The notes under the pieces: model-generated
The model's input: the letters and a program-made list of their open reading frames with translations, nothing else
Told to the model about the DNA's origin: nothing
Databases searched by the model: none
Shown here: positions 22,797 through 37,624 of the stretch, one piece after another
How the letters are laid out: each line of letters begins with the position of its first letter
Numbering within the stretch: position 1 is the stretch's first letter
Program-made: the position numbers and the translations under genes
Assembly: GCA_964006375.1 (NCBI GenBank)
Contig: OZ023267.1
Coordinates: 19,964,539-20,028,538, forward strand
DNA from: Tillus elongatus
Taxonomy: Eukaryota > Arthropoda > Insecta > Coleoptera > Cleridae
DNA: 64,000 bases
Direction of reading: 5' to 3'

Positions 22797-23511
22797 GTGT
22801 TTAAAAAAGACGGGGCAATATTTAAGAGGTTGATTTCCCAGGTCATTTTATAAAAAAAGTTCCCATAAACATAGCTGCTAAAATGCTTGTTTCCAAGATA
22901 CAAGATGTTAAATTTTTTTTGTAAAATAACGATTTTTTAAAAAATAATTCAAATATCTCCTCACCGCTTGTTGTGAAATTTGGCAGCGTCGTTTCTAGGA
23001 ATAATGGACTGATTTGGCCCTAATTAGATAAAGATTGTTAAGTCCATTGGTATTAGGGGGGACACCTAAACAAAAATTATTGTTCGTGTTTGTAATTTTC
23101 TGTATGATAAATGGACATGGCATAAGAACGTTTTTATTTTTTATCGTGTAAACGATTCAAGATATGGAGAAATTTCAAGAGACAAAAAACTTGTAGTTTT
23201 AGTTTCTTTATCTCAAAAGAATATACAAATCATATTGCAGTCAGTGGCGTACATTTTTATGTCAGTAAATGTTGTTGAGGTGCCCCCCTAACGCCAATGG
23301 ACTTAACAATCTGTATCTAGTTAAGGCCAAATCAGCCCATTATTACTACAAACAACGCTACCAAATTTCAAAACAATCGGTGAGGAGATATATGAATTAT
23401 TTTTAAAAAATCGTTATTTTACAAAAAAATTTAACACCTTGTATCTTGGAAACAATGCATTTAGGAAATCAACCCCTTAAATATTGCCCCGTCTTTTTTA
23501 AACACCTTGTA
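22793..23511. mobile_element. Non-autonomous mariner-like fold-back (MITE), ~0.72 kb
   Basis: The left end (TACAGGTGTTTAAAAAAGAC) and right end (GTCTTTTTTAAACACCTTGTA) are inverted copies over ~300 bp: GGGGCAATATTTAAG, GATACAAGATGTTAAA, TATCTCCTCACCG, GATTGTTAAGTCCATTGG match in reverse. The left arm has a ~35-bp insertion absent from the right. An internal TACAA.GTGTTAAA lies ~115 bp in from each tip. The short central loop has no coding capacity. It is presumably mobilised in trans by a mariner-type transposase. Confidence 0.85.
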
Positions 23512-24770
<1,259 letters not shown>

Positions 24771-24984
24771 ATTTTTCCCTATTAATCGCCTGAATGATTT
24801 CGTTTTAGTCAACCTGATCAAACCTTTTGTTTTTTTCAAAATCAAAAATAACAAAATATCTGCTGAAATTTATAATTTCCGACTCCAAGGTGACAAAGTC
24901 CAGGCGTTTTAAACAAAAATGAGAGCTTGTTCAAAGCGTATGAAATTTGTACACTGTTGTTTCTCTAAATGCAAAAAAAAACAT

Positions 24985-25065
24985 TCATCGAGCTGGACTC
25001 GATCCTGCAACCTTCCGCGCAGAAGACCAGCAGTGAGCTATCTGATACGTCAACTAACGTTTTGT
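24985..25065 (-). other. tRNA-related sequence (SINE head or pseudo-tRNA)
   Basis: On the minus strand ATAGCTCACTGCTGG resembles a tRNA D-arm with an A box and GCAGGATCGAGTCCAGC resembles a T-arm with a B box, spaced about as in a tRNA with TTCTGCG in the anticodon-arm position. I could not pair the acceptor arms well, so an active tRNA gene is unlikely. A tRNA-derived SINE head is the alternative. Confidence 0.4.
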
Positions 25066-25689
25066 TTATATGATACTTAACACATGATTCATTCCCGGGG
25101 TAGTATACTAAAAATATACGCAACAATTAATTACAGAATTAGTATAATTGCCATTGAAATACATTGAAACACTGCTTCGGTTATATATGAGTCTTATATT
25201 TAAGTTTAAAGATAAAAGAAACTATTTTAGAATTATTTTTGTAGACTTGCTTGATTTTGTTTACATTTCTACTATATTATGCGACACTTTCAGTCTAAAA
25301 CCACCATAATCTATATATGCTGCGCTAAAATTGTATTTGGGATTTTATTTTTAATTTGGAAAAAACTCTAAATATTGTGTACCAAATTACCTAAAATTCA
25401 CAATATAGGTTTATTTACACCATTTTTAGCCACATGTAAAGTCTCATTCCAGTTACTCTACATATGAACATTTTAAGGGACCTTGGTTTTGGGTTTTAAG
25501 GACCCAAATTTGTGCTGATCTGAAGTAATTTTTTCAAAAGCTTTTCATCGTGACCTCTCTACTACCGAAATTTTCTTAATGAAATTTTGCTAAAAAGGTA
25601 TTTATGTATGTATGTAAATTTATATTTACCATTTTTATGAGTATGGATATAATTTTTAAAAAAAAGAGAAGAAAAAAGCTGTTGTAAGT
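25066..25689. other. Unassigned non-coding DNA
   Basis: AT-rich; I recognise no frame, RNA gene or family block. Confidence 0.4.
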
Positions 25690-25780
25690 TAATATTAACG
25701 TTAACTGACCCCAGATATGGTTTCTAGGGGTCCTAGTTGGCGTCCATTTGAAAAAAAAATTTGCAAAGTCCCACCATCGA
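25690..25780 (+). repeat. CGCAG repeat, tail block L fragment
   Basis: AACTGACCCCAGATATGG, TTCTAGGGGTCCTAGTTGG and CGTCCATTTGAAAAAAA match block L, without an adjacent (AT)n tract. Confidence 0.65.
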
Positions 25781-25802
25781 TATATCTGAATATTTTAAAA
25801 TA

Positions 25803-25965
25803 AAAATTCTCAAAAATGAGAATGGCAAATCCAAGGTTATCGCGTCAACTTAGAGGTAAAATTATATCAATTAGAGGAGAACAATCAGAACCACCAAATA
25901 AAAAAGTGAAACCTAATCAATCAGGCAGATGTCAAGTATGTCCTCGTAAACAAAACAGAAAAAGT
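25803..25965 (+). pseudogene. piggyBac-like transposase C-terminal fragment
   Basis: An open frame reads ANPRLSRQLRGKIISIRG...SGRCQVCPRKQNRKS. A basic linker followed by RCxxCPRKxxRKS is the start of the Cys-rich zinc-finger tail that ends piggyBac-type transposases. Only the first two cysteines are present; the frame is cut at 25966 by a T block of the CGCAG repeat. No catalytic core lies upstream. Too short for certainty. Confidence 0.5.

Positions 25966-27949
<1,984 letters not shown>

Positions 27950-28018
<69 letters not shown>
27950..28018. repeat. (AT)n tract, ~68 bp
   Basis: Follows CTTTCTGAACATATAT at the right edge of the fold-back and ends TTGCAATAATTTCC. Confidence 0.95.
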
Positions 28019-28020
<2 letters not shown>

Positions 28021-28789
28021 CAATAATTTCCCAGAAACTGCTAGCAATTAAATTATTGTGTTTGTTCTAATTTCATTTTTTAAATATTACATGTGTTTAA
28101 TGTTCCTTATACATAATTAAAATGTAAAGTTTTGTGGCTTTCTTATCTGTTTTAATAAATTATAAATTTTCCAGTCATTTCATGTATTTCTACGTGACGA
28201 AAACCAGGTTTTCAATTATAATACATAATTTTAACATTTATTACTGTTAGATAGTGGTTATTATTTTTTTATAATAAATATTTTTTCCAGAAAGCACTTT
28301 TAAGGAAAAATTGTCATAAATATCTTAAATTTTACATTTTGAACATAAAAAAATGGCCCCACGTGTCAGCACATATGACAAAATTTCGCCTGTCAGACGC
28401 CAGGTTAAGGAACTACAAGAGAAATCTACAAAAGTGTGTGAGTATTTTTAAGACTTCAAGTGTACTGTAAGTAGCGTCCATTATCCGCTAGAGCTAATTG
28501 AGACTGGATCATTTTTTGGGAAGTACAACCCTGTGTTAACATATGCGACTCCCGCGTTATCGTTGGAAGTGGAGATCAAAACCTCAGTGGGCTAACTGGA
28601 TGCTGGCTGGAGTCTGAACTTGGCTGGCGAATAAGAGAATAAGTAATTATCCTCTCGAGGCAAAGTTCGGCGGCCAAAAATGCGTGTGGCCAGTTTGTGT
28701 GAGGCCTTATCTCTTTTAGAATACACACTTAAGACAATATGTTCAGTAATACTAGGCTGGGCAAGATGCATCAACATTATAATAAAAAG
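28019..28789. other. Mostly unassigned DNA with one short open frame
   Basis: 28353-28451 (+) encodes 32 residues starting MAPRVSTYDKISPVRRQ, preceded by AAAAAAATGG. GTGTGTGAG at 28434 could act as a splice donor, so this could be a small exon, but I recognise no family. Nothing else supported. Confidence 0.25.
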
Positions 28790-29040
28790 TCGGGACGCAG
28801 CAAGTGCGTTATGGTAGTGAATTTTCATAAAAATATTTTTAATTGCAAATATCTCTTTTTAGTGAATTTTCTTTAAAAAATTCACTAATGAGGAGATCTT
28901 CATTCATATAAAGTCTGAATCCGACCTCGGATTTGGGTCTCAGGGGTCCTAAATAGCGCTCATTTGAAGAAATTTTTTCAAAATTCAAAAGTCGGGATCT
29001 CCTCATTAGTGAATTTTTTTTAAGAAAATTCACTAATTAT
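28790..29040 (+). repeat. CGCAG repeat, T stub joined to tail block L
   Basis: GGGACGCAGCAAGTGCG starts a T stub (28795-28858), followed at once by tail-type sequence: ATTCACTAATGAGGAGATC, CCGACCTCGGATTTGGG, TCTCAGGGGTCCTAAATAGC, ending AAGAAAATTCACTAAT. Body and (AT)n are missing, as if deleted between the two. Confidence 0.75.
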
Positions 29041-29515
29041 AAATGAAAAAAGGTTTCGTAGGTTTTTTCTCGCCTGTTTGGGTCCGACCATACAACTTAC
29101 AATAACTCATAAACTAGTCATTTTATCAAAATTGAACTAGAGAAACAAAAGTTATAAAATTATTTCGTCTAACAAAAGCCATTTGTTTTGAAACCATTAG
29201 CGTACGCACAAAAAAGTTTAGAGGGTCAATACTTGTTCCACCCCCCCTGTACCCCCCTTGGGATTTGATTTTTCTCTCCTTATCTACACAGATGCCGTCT
29301 AGTTATGAAATAAGGCTACGTGCAAAATTTCATGGAGATAACTTCATAAACATACAAATTAGAAATGAAAAATTATTTTTTATGTTCAATTTAAACACTC
29401 TGTATTTCGAAAACGGGGCCCCCAGAAGAAAAATGTTATAAGAAAAGTCATAAAATTTTCGTCCCGGGAATCCGTGGTTAGCGGGTTGGCCCACTATTTT
29501 GTAACACCCTGTATA
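29041..29515. repeat. Lone mariner-like arm, same family as 4421-7545
   Basis: Matches the right arm of that element: GGGTCCGACCATACAAC, AAAGTTTAGAGGGTCAATAC, CGAAAACGGGGCCCCC and the tip GTAACACCCTGTATATA. There is no transposase and no opposite arm nearby, so it is a one-ended relic. Confidence 0.85.
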
Positions 29516-29519
29516 TATA

Positions 29520-30060
29520 TGTTTATAGATTTATGTGTCACACCGATAACTTAAAAAATAATGGACGGATTTTGATAAAACTCGGTGAGTACCTTCCTTT
29601 TGCAAGTGGCTTGGATAAGTTCGTTATCCAGGAAAATCGCACTAGTTTTTCCCGGAAAATTTTGCGTTTTCTTTCGGAAAATTTTTATATCTCCGGAAAT
29701 AACAAAGTTAGGACAACCATATTGGGTACGAGGGTTTATATCATAAAAAGAAAACCATGCACCGAAATTTGAATCTCTACGTTAAAATAAAAAACAGTTA
29801 TTAGCTTTTAAGTTTTTCTTCTTAAAACGTCAAAAAAGTCGCGATTCGTAACGTCAAACGGGACATGTTCTAGATAGAGTACCTAAATAAATACAGCTAT
29901 GCAGCATAAATGTCGTAAGAAGTTAAAAAACCTTAAGTTTCAGCTACAATCTTCATTGTTCTTTATTTTATTAAATTATTTGCAGAAAATGAATTTAAAA
30001 TAGACCCTTTATGTGATGCTTTGGTAGCAGTTTCAGTTATTTATTAAATTCTAATAGCGA
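29520..30060 (-). repeat. CGCAG repeat, body block B, reverse orientation
   Basis: TGTCACACCGATAACTT, ACTCGGTGAGTACCTTCC, CCGGAAAATTTTGCG, AAACGTCAAAAAAGTCGCG and GATGCTTTGGTAGCAG are the complement of block B. No T block follows. Confidence 0.75.
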
Positions 30061-30930
30061 ATCAGTTTACGCTTATTATTTAGCGTTTTTTTCAATTGGG
30101 CAAAGTAGAAGTTTTTTATGGAGAAACGTTGTTGGTAAGTAGTTTCTCCTTTCTATGGAGTTCTGTAAGGTGAGGTTTTACAGTTTGCATTTCTAGCACC
30201 GTTGTAGCATGTTTACCTTGCACAGAACCTCAAATTTACTTTAGGTTTCTTAACTGTATTGTAGAGTTGAGATCACAGCATTTGTCCGATGGTTAATGCA
30301 TAAAGGGGTTCCTCTAAGTATGTTTCTTAATTTTTTTTTCAAAAAACGAACAATGCCTTAATCTGCTAATTTACCTATAAATGTTATTAATATTTAAAAA
30401 AATGGAAACAACGCTCGTGCCTCGAATAAAGTTCTCTTCGTCATTTTAACCTTAAATGAAGTTTCCCGTTTCACATCTGTTCAACACATTGGGCACAGAA
30501 AATATAGGAATTTACTTAAAATTGTCATTTATAATTGAAGGAAACTAAAACTTGTTCTAGGTATGCAACTAAAAATTCACACAAAATATAATAATTTCTA
30601 GATTCTAAAACCTACTGCGACGCTTTAATGAAACAACGTTGAATGAGACGAAAACCATTTAAGGTTGAATGATCGAAAATGTTAAAACAGTAAAATAAGC
30701 TTTCGTAATCCAAAAAAACAAGACTCTTATAAGGCGTAATACAATAGTAACGGCAGCAGTACATGTCATATTCAACTGACAAATTATTTTGACAAATGTC
30801 AGATCTACTTTCAAAGTGACATGTAAATAAGTATTTTGTTTTCTGACATTTGTAATACAAATGTAGGCATGCTCGTCTTACATTCATATTTATTTTTGCC
30901 ATCAAAATTTTACTCATAGAGTTGGATACG
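30061..30930. other. Unassigned non-coding DNA
   Basis: No recognised repeat or coding frame; the 129-codon minus-strand frame at 30612-31001 has no family signature and overlaps repeat sequence. Confidence 0.4.
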
Positions 30931-31190
30931 ATTTTAGTGACTTTTGAATTTTGAAAAGATTTCTTCAAATGAGCGCGAACTAGGCCCCATAGAACCCACA
31001 TCCGGGTTAGTTTCAGTTTTATCTGTTTTCATATGACGCATTTCTAGGGTAAAGCTAAATATATCCATTATTATACAAGATATGAGAAAACATTTTATAT
31101 GTTAATTATACGATGTCTGGAGCTGCATCTTATAAAATTAATTTTACAATCACAGGTGGCCCATAAGCCGCTGGTGCAATTTTTTTCCTA
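30931..31190. repeat. CGCAG repeat fragments: tail (minus) and distal body
   Basis: 30940-31015 is block L reversed (CTTCAAATGAGCGCGAACTA, AACCCACATCCGGGTTAG). 31065-31175 matches block B near ATACAAGATATGA, GAGCTGCATCTTA and GTGGCCCATAAGCCG. Confidence 0.6.
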
Positions 31191-31297
31191 AAACCAAACT
31201 GACTTTTAGAGAGCATTTCATATTTTGCTAAAAACTTGCACTATCTACTTTTTATCACTTTCTCCCTCACTATGGCAATATTTGACAAGAGTGACAC

Positions 31298-32085
31298 CGG
31301 TTTATGGTTCTTTATAACCTCCCTCTCGCCTTTTTTTATGAAGCGGCTTAATAACTGAAATTTTGAATATCCCAAGCACTCTACCCTGTTCCAAACATCT
31401 ACTTAGTAGATAGGCCAAAGGACAAACAATAACGTCGGATATTTGAAGCAGTTTTTCAGATGGAAATCCATCCAGTCCTGGAGTTTTTTCTGGTTTTAAT
31501 TTCCTTATCCGTTTTATAACCTGTTCCTCAGATACTGGCGATGAATATATTAATTTAATACCGTGCACTCTCTTTTCCTGCATCGCATTGGGCTCAAATT
31601 TTTCGGCCAATTTTTTTGCTACATTCGCATAATATTCACTAAATTCATTTGCTATCTTACATATGTCTCCTATCAGTTCAGCATTTGTCTTTATTTGTTT
31701 TTCCTCATTCCAGCTTTTTCATTCGTAATCTTTTTTACAGTTTCCCATAAGTTTTTTGTACTGTTTTGACCGGAAATGATCTGTTTCTAATAATATTTTT
31801 TTTGCTTGCTTAATTAAGGAATTAAGTCTGTTCCTATAGAATACGTATTCCTTCTTAAGTTCGTTATAATTGGGACTCTTTCTTGTTTTTATATAGAATT
31901 CATTATTTTTGTTTATAGATGTTATTATTCCTTTACTTATCCATTATGTTCTGGTTTTGATTTTATTTTTGATCCTTACTTTCTTGCTACTCAGAGCTAT
32001 TACTCTCTTCAGAGTCTCTACGAAGGAAGACGCTGCCCTTTCCAGATGATCTCTTCCATAAATTCCCGCTAAATCTTCAACAGCT
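31298..32085 (-). pseudogene. LINE ORF2 fragment, endonuclease-RT linker and RT fingers
   Basis: Read on the minus strand, 32085-31620 carries linker sequence (SPNYNELKKEYVFYRNRLNS, with stops). 31610-31302 carries the RT start: EEQVIKRIRKLKPEKTPGLD, GFPSEKLLQI, FKISVIKPLHKK. In LINE polymerases the PGLDG and ISVIKPLHKK blocks form the fingers before motif A. The palm with the catalytic aspartates is absent. A family different from the other LINEs here. Confidence 0.75.
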
Positions 32086-32112
32086 AATATTGTTTATAAC
32101 TAATTATAATTT

Positions 32113-32852
<740 letters not shown>

Positions 32853-33112
32853 AGTGCTGGGCATTTTTTACATTTTTGTCGGTTATCGGTTATTAAAAAT
32901 TGTAACCGTTTTCAAAAAACCCGTTTTTATTAATCTTGGTAACAGAACTACAAAAACCGACCAACCGGCTGAATTACTATCCGTCAGTCGGTTAAACGAT
33001 CGTTCGATTGAGATGTTTAATGACCGTTTAATAAACGTTTGAATGACCAACCTACTAAAGAGTTAAACACCCGGCCGATTTAACGATTAAAAATTTCATC
33101 ACTTTTTGAGTA
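32853..33112. repeat. Possible hAT-type terminus
   Basis: TAGTGCTGGGCATTTTT followed by repeated TCGGTTATCGGTTA, CGGTTAAACGATCG motifs resembles ends of hAT-like non-autonomous elements. I find no matching opposite terminus, so element type and right border are unknown. Confidence 0.3.
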
Positions 33113-33170
33113 CATATTGTAAATTTAACATCAACCGAGGTTGTAGCATTGTATTTGAGCAAGTTCAATG
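33113..33170 (+). repeat. SINE-like repeat, 5' fragment
   Basis: TGTAAATTTAACATCAACC and TTGAGCAAGTTCAATG match 8157-8205 and break off where LINE coding sequence begins. Confidence 0.5.
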
Positions 33171-34236
33171 ACTGTCATAATTGACTTAAAAAAGGAAGAA
33201 GTCAGTGTTGAGCTTGCGTGGATAAAATCACACTGCGGTATTAAAAGCAATGAAATAGTTGACAAAAAACTAAAAGCTAAGGCGGCTATAAAAATTGACA
33301 CTTTGGTTGATTGTCGACGTCTTGTGACAGATATAAGGCCAATATTGTACAAACAATAAGATTTTTGTGACGGTCATTACATACAGCGAGGAAAGGGGCC
33401 ATTATATAAAAGTCTTGAACCCGGTTTGCCACTTGCCCCGTGGTTCTCCAATCGTCCCATGAGCCTAGTAACAATAATATGCCGTCTACGCTTTAATCAT
33501 TCTTTGCTATCTGAGCACCTACATAAAGTTAATATTAAAGACGATCCATATTGTGAATATGGAGAAATAGGAAACACACAACATATTCTCTTGGAATGTT
33601 CTTTGGGATCCGAATACAGGCCAGAATTTTTAACCGAGATACATATGACACGGGACGTCCAACAACCTTTTAATTTGAAACAGTTGTTACAGTCAAATAA
33701 TAAAGATAATACAGATGCACAAATCTATAGATTAAGAAATTAAGGTTAAGAATATAAAGCATAGTCACCTCTATGTGTGTATTCATCCATTTTTGTTTCG
33801 CTTTTTGTCCGTGGCCCACCCTGTTCGTCTATCAAAGTTGTAATGACAGGCCCCAGTGGCATGAAGCATGTATGTCTACTGTTCTAATGGTATATAAACA
33901 GGAAAATATATTAGGTCTAGTTTTTATTTTCAGGGTAATATTTAAAAAAAAGAACAAACAAGTATGTTCCACTGATGAGAAAGCCCTTAAGAAAATTCAT
34001 AGAATAGCTTAATAACAGGTGTTAGGTCCGCATATCAGAGATGAATTGATGTGATTAAAGATGAAAGTGGTAGCAAATTAAGACACTAAATTTGGGTCAT
34101 TTAAAAAGTATAGGCGTGTATTATCTATATGCGAGTACATATGTATATAGTATTTGATATTGGGGGAGTTTACAGATAATCGCTTTGGTGTATGTAAGTG
34201 GCATTAAGGCCGCAGTCATGTAAATTTGACAACATA
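33171..34236 (+). pseudogene. LINE 3' fragment: RNase H end and zinc-binding C-terminus
   Basis: 33168-33358 reads VSVELAWIKSHCGIKSNEIV, the WIKSHxGIxGNE block near the end of RNase H domains in I-, R1- and Jockey-type LINEs. After a stop, 33426-33743 carries CRLRFNHSLLSEHLHKV, DPYCEYG and THILLEC-like QHILLEC, the zinc-binding (zf-RVT) tail; Cys and His ligands are partly present. The remainder to ~34236 is 3' untranslated-like. CAATG at 33166 and 34237 could be a target duplication in the flanking SINE-like repeat. Confidence 0.75.
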
Positions 34237-34445
34237 CAATGTCTGCACGTTCCGCCTTTCGGAGGGAGCCTGAAGCCGCCAGGGATGTGTACATGCGACC
34301 TTGTGCACGTCAAAGATCCCTACCCTCCTTACAGAAAGGCAGGGGTTCGGCAAAATTTCCAGGATAGTGAGATGAAACTGCTCCCTGGCGTCGGTGATTG
34401 GCCATAGTTGCAGGAAATAGACCGACGTTAAAGCAGAAAAAAAGA
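34195..34445 (+). repeat. SINE-like or LINE 3'-end repeat, copy 2
   Basis: CTGCACGTTCCGCC, GTGCACGTCAAAGATCCC, TACCCTCCTTACAG, GCGTCGGTGATTGGCCATAG and GACGTTAAAGCAG match 8101-8395 in order. Its position right after a LINE C-terminus makes a LINE 3' untranslated region plausible. Confidence 0.55.
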
Positions 34446-35020
34446 TTTTATTGAGTCTCCCACTCTATAAACAATCACTTCACAAGATTTTAATTTCATT
34501 TGACATGTCAATGTCGTAATTTAATCGGTTATCGGAATTTTAGTGGCAGAGATTTCTCGATCGCTAGTACGTGCAGTATGTTTTACGCGCGTTATTTGTA
34601 TTGTTTGATTTACGTTGAATTTTGATTTATGCCTGTAGTATGTATCAATCTACGCATGGCAGTTGACTACTCTGTCTTTGTCACGCATGGGACTTTAACC
34701 ACTCAAGTCGTTTCAATTTATATTTGTCAGATTTTACTTTCGATTTTAAAAAACTACAAACTTTGTGAAACAAACTCTTTAAAATTCACATCAGATGTTT
34801 ATTTAGACTACTTCTAGCTACATGTAGGGTGTCATTCAAGTTACTCTAAAATACTTCCGCACGTATAGCGTGTTCAAAAAAAATCTATATATTTGTGTCC
34901 GTTATATCTGATTTACGAGCTCGTCCAAGATATTAAGAAAATGGAGCTATGTGCCAAGTTTTGTTCTAACCAGTTGAGTATATTTTGAATTATCGCCCGG
35001 ATAGATACAAACATATATAT
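34446..35020. other. Unassigned non-coding DNA
   Basis: No gene recognised. ACGTATAGCGTGTTCAAAA at 34861 faintly resembles a mariner tip. The last bases, ACATATATAT, are the left flank of the next element. Confidence 0.35.
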
Positions 35021-35912
35021 TGTAAGGTCGGTTTTCTTCAGTGAATAAAGTTTTCTAATAGATCTATTTATTTACAAAATCCTAAAAATAATAAAGTATT
35101 TACAGCATGTACATTATTTACACTTGCTATAAATCGAAATATAATGCCTGATCAGTTCTTCCTACTGCGGAACGGAACTGGGATAACTCTTCCGGGCAGG
35201 ACTTATTTTCAGAGTTCTCAGGTTACAGCCTAGCCAGCCGACGGTGAGCTTTCAGTTGCTTTTTGGTATGTGATGTGGAGGGGGCGAAGGGGGTCATCTG
35301 GAATAAGCTTCCCTTGTTTAGCACGCAGGACACAGCATCAAGAACTAAACAACTTCGGCTTTTTAGCCAGACCAGCGGGTTACGATCAGGAATCAGCGCC
35401 GCTCATAGGCACCCAGTCGGTCAGTACAAGGAGAGAAAGGGGTGGCGATGTGGTTTGATCTTTAGACGCTAACTCCCAGGAATCAACAACTGGGGGAGGC
35501 GTTTTAGACCAAACTAGATCGTACGATTACATCCAGGAGTCAACATCTGTTGTAATAGCCGGAAAATGATTTACCACACTGCAGTATAAGATCGGGACAA
35601 ACTCACCTAAGGCTAGAGACATTCGGCTGGACCGTGGACTGCTGCTTACTGGCTATGTCGGTTGCTGCTCGAAGTGAACTGATTTTCCTTGAATTCTCGG
35701 CCTCCTTTTATATGCGTCCGTCGGTGATAAAGTGTAGATAGGCGATGAGAGGACATTGTCACCTCATTAACATATATCATTATTTATCTTAAACCACTTT
35801 TTCTTGGTATCTTGTTTTTTGTTCTTTAAAAAATTGTATGAAATAAATTAATAAATATGAATTTATTTGGTGCATATATGCTTAATTACATTGTGTATTT
35901 ATTCACCTCGTT

Positions 35913-35915
<3 letters not shown>
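35021..35915. mobile_element. Candidate solo LTR, 0.9 kb
   Basis: Begins TGTAAGGTCGG and ends ACCTCGTTACA, with inverted TGTAA/TTACA borders. The left flank ends ATAT and the right flank starts ATAT, consistent with a 4-bp target duplication. GTAAATAAATAGATC on the minus strand near the left end could supply a polyadenylation signal, suggesting minus-strand transcription. No gag or pol. Ty3/gypsy elements of the 17.6/297 type are known to insert at ATAT; the assignment to that group is inference. Confidence 0.6.

Positions 35916-35984
<69 letters not shown>
35916..35984. repeat. (AT)n tract, ~69 bp
   Basis: Directly after the LTR border TTACA; ends at TTCTTCGTCGGCG. Confidence 0.95.
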
Positions 35985-35987
<3 letters not shown>

Positions 35988-35989
35988 TT

Positions 35990-37121
35990 CGTCGGCGATA
36001 TCTCCATCAGCAATAACAGCTTGCGAAATTCTGAAATCAACGTTTTCATTTCTATGCTCTAAATGGAAATCAGCATGCCTGATACTTTTGCACCGCTTTT
36101 TGTGAGACATTTTTCCATGCACGATCAAGAAGACGAATAGCTTTGAGGACATCTACCGAACGTTGACACTGATTCTTGTCCATGTTGTTAATTATTTTTG
36201 TGACTAGTTGCCTCATGTAATTACATTTTAGAGAGTTGATAATTCTCTGATCTAAAGGCTGCAGTATAGCTGTGGTATTATGTAGCAAAAAAACTAGTTT
36301 GATGTTCTTCAAACTCGTCAATTGTGGATGTGCGACAAAATTATCCACCCGAAGCAAACTTTTTCTGTTATTTCTTTCCAGTTCTTTATCCCATTCTTCT
36401 ACTTCAGATTTAAAAATATCGCCAGTCACCCATGCTTTTTATTAGCAAGATATTTCACCGACAAACTCTCTACATTTTTAAAACATCTTAGTTTTTGTGC
36501 TTCGGCACTAACCAAGAGTCTTCAAAACTCAGAACCATCATTATTTACACAAACTAGTACAGTCAGTCGCTCTACAACACATTTTTCGTTTGTGAATTTT
36601 AGAGTTTTGTCCGGCAACATTTTGTAAAAAGTCATGTCTAGTCTGCATTGAAGTCATCACATGCCTGATATTCCTCGGATATTTCTCGGAAGTTACTTTG
36701 AAGCCAATCAGATGTGACTTCCTTATTTACAGATTTCGCTTCCCCTGAAACTTTTTCTGAATTTAGAATGAGAAATCCAACTTGTAGAACACTGAAAGTT
36801 CTCTCCATATCTCATTTGTCTACCAAGAGAAACAGTTTCCTCCTGGAGAAATAGATCACTTATAGCAATGTTTGCGTGCCTGATATTTGAACCTATCAAA
36901 CAGTGCTTTGTCCATGTCGGTAGTTTTTACATGTTTTCTCTCGTTGTCAATAGTGTTGGAACCACTGGCCTGGACAATTGCATTCTCGTACTTAAAATTG
37001 TTGATAATATACCGTACTGCCTACAAACATCACTTTTATTCGTTTCCGTTTTCACTTGTTTTAATATCGATATTTTCTCTTCAATGGTAAGGCGTTTTCT
37101 TTTCATACCGGACGCGGACAT
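35990..37121 (-). pseudogene. pogo/Tigger-type transposase relic
   Basis: Read from 37121 downward: MSASGMKRKRLTIEEKISIL and SDVCRQYGI, the CENP-B-like N-terminal DNA-binding helix-turn-helix; a middle with EVTSDWLQSNF near 36720; FNAD with two stops just after the first catalytic D (~36625); then, from 36429, VTGDIFKSEVEEWDKEL, VDNFVAH (second catalytic D), LHNTTAILQPLDQ (third-D region) and LLDRAWKNVSQKAVQ. The order and motifs fit the DDE_1 family. Many stops and frameshifts; the C-terminus is cut by the (AT)n tract. No terminal repeats found. Confidence 0.8.
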
Positions 37122-37624
37122 TATGTAAACAAGACTCTATTCATCTGCCTCAAACGCACGTAATCAAAAACTGATCGGAATAAGGCGCAAGTTTCAAGAT
37201 TTAAACAGAAAAACAAAAAGCCACACAAATGTACAGTTGTAACGAACCAACGAACGTTGATTTTCAGTGGTAAGAGCGACTCTACCATTGTCTGAGTGGG
37301 AAAACCCAAAAGTATTTTCTCTTGTGTTGTGTACAGTAAAATTTATTACCCACTAGTGTCATGTCTCAATCAAGAAACATGTGCATCTAGTCCTAGTGTG
37401 CCTGAATGGTCATATTTTTAGGTAAAGAGGCAACGTTATTCACAGAAAGACGGAACCCTCTTGTTTACTTTCGCATATCTGTGTATCCCAATAAAAATGT
37501 GAACAGGTCAGTGCGCCTCGCTAAAACTGAAACCGCCTGATAAGCGGTCTAGTTAAATCAGAAATATTTCAGCATTGTCTCTTACACAAGTCCATTCAAA
37601 TCACCAAAAAAATGTTTTTTTATA
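37122..37624. other. Unassigned non-coding DNA
   Basis: May include the 5' flank of the pogo relic. No inverted terminus, frame or window repeat recognised. Confidence 0.35.

Noticed and set aside
24985..25065. Functional tRNA gene
   Set aside because: The acceptor arms do not pair acceptably; kept only as tRNA-related sequence.
28353..28451. Short frame MAPRVSTYDKISPVRRQ as a host exon
   Set aside because: Too short to call; only the start context and a possible donor support it, so it is noted in the regional entry only.
30612..31001. 129-codon minus-strand frame
   Set aside because: Overlaps the reversed composite-repeat tail and shows no family motif.
33166..34241. Firm CAATG target duplication around the LINE 3' fragment
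   Set aside because: Only 5 bp, and the right flank may be an independent copy of the SINE-like repeat, so it is offered only as a possibility.
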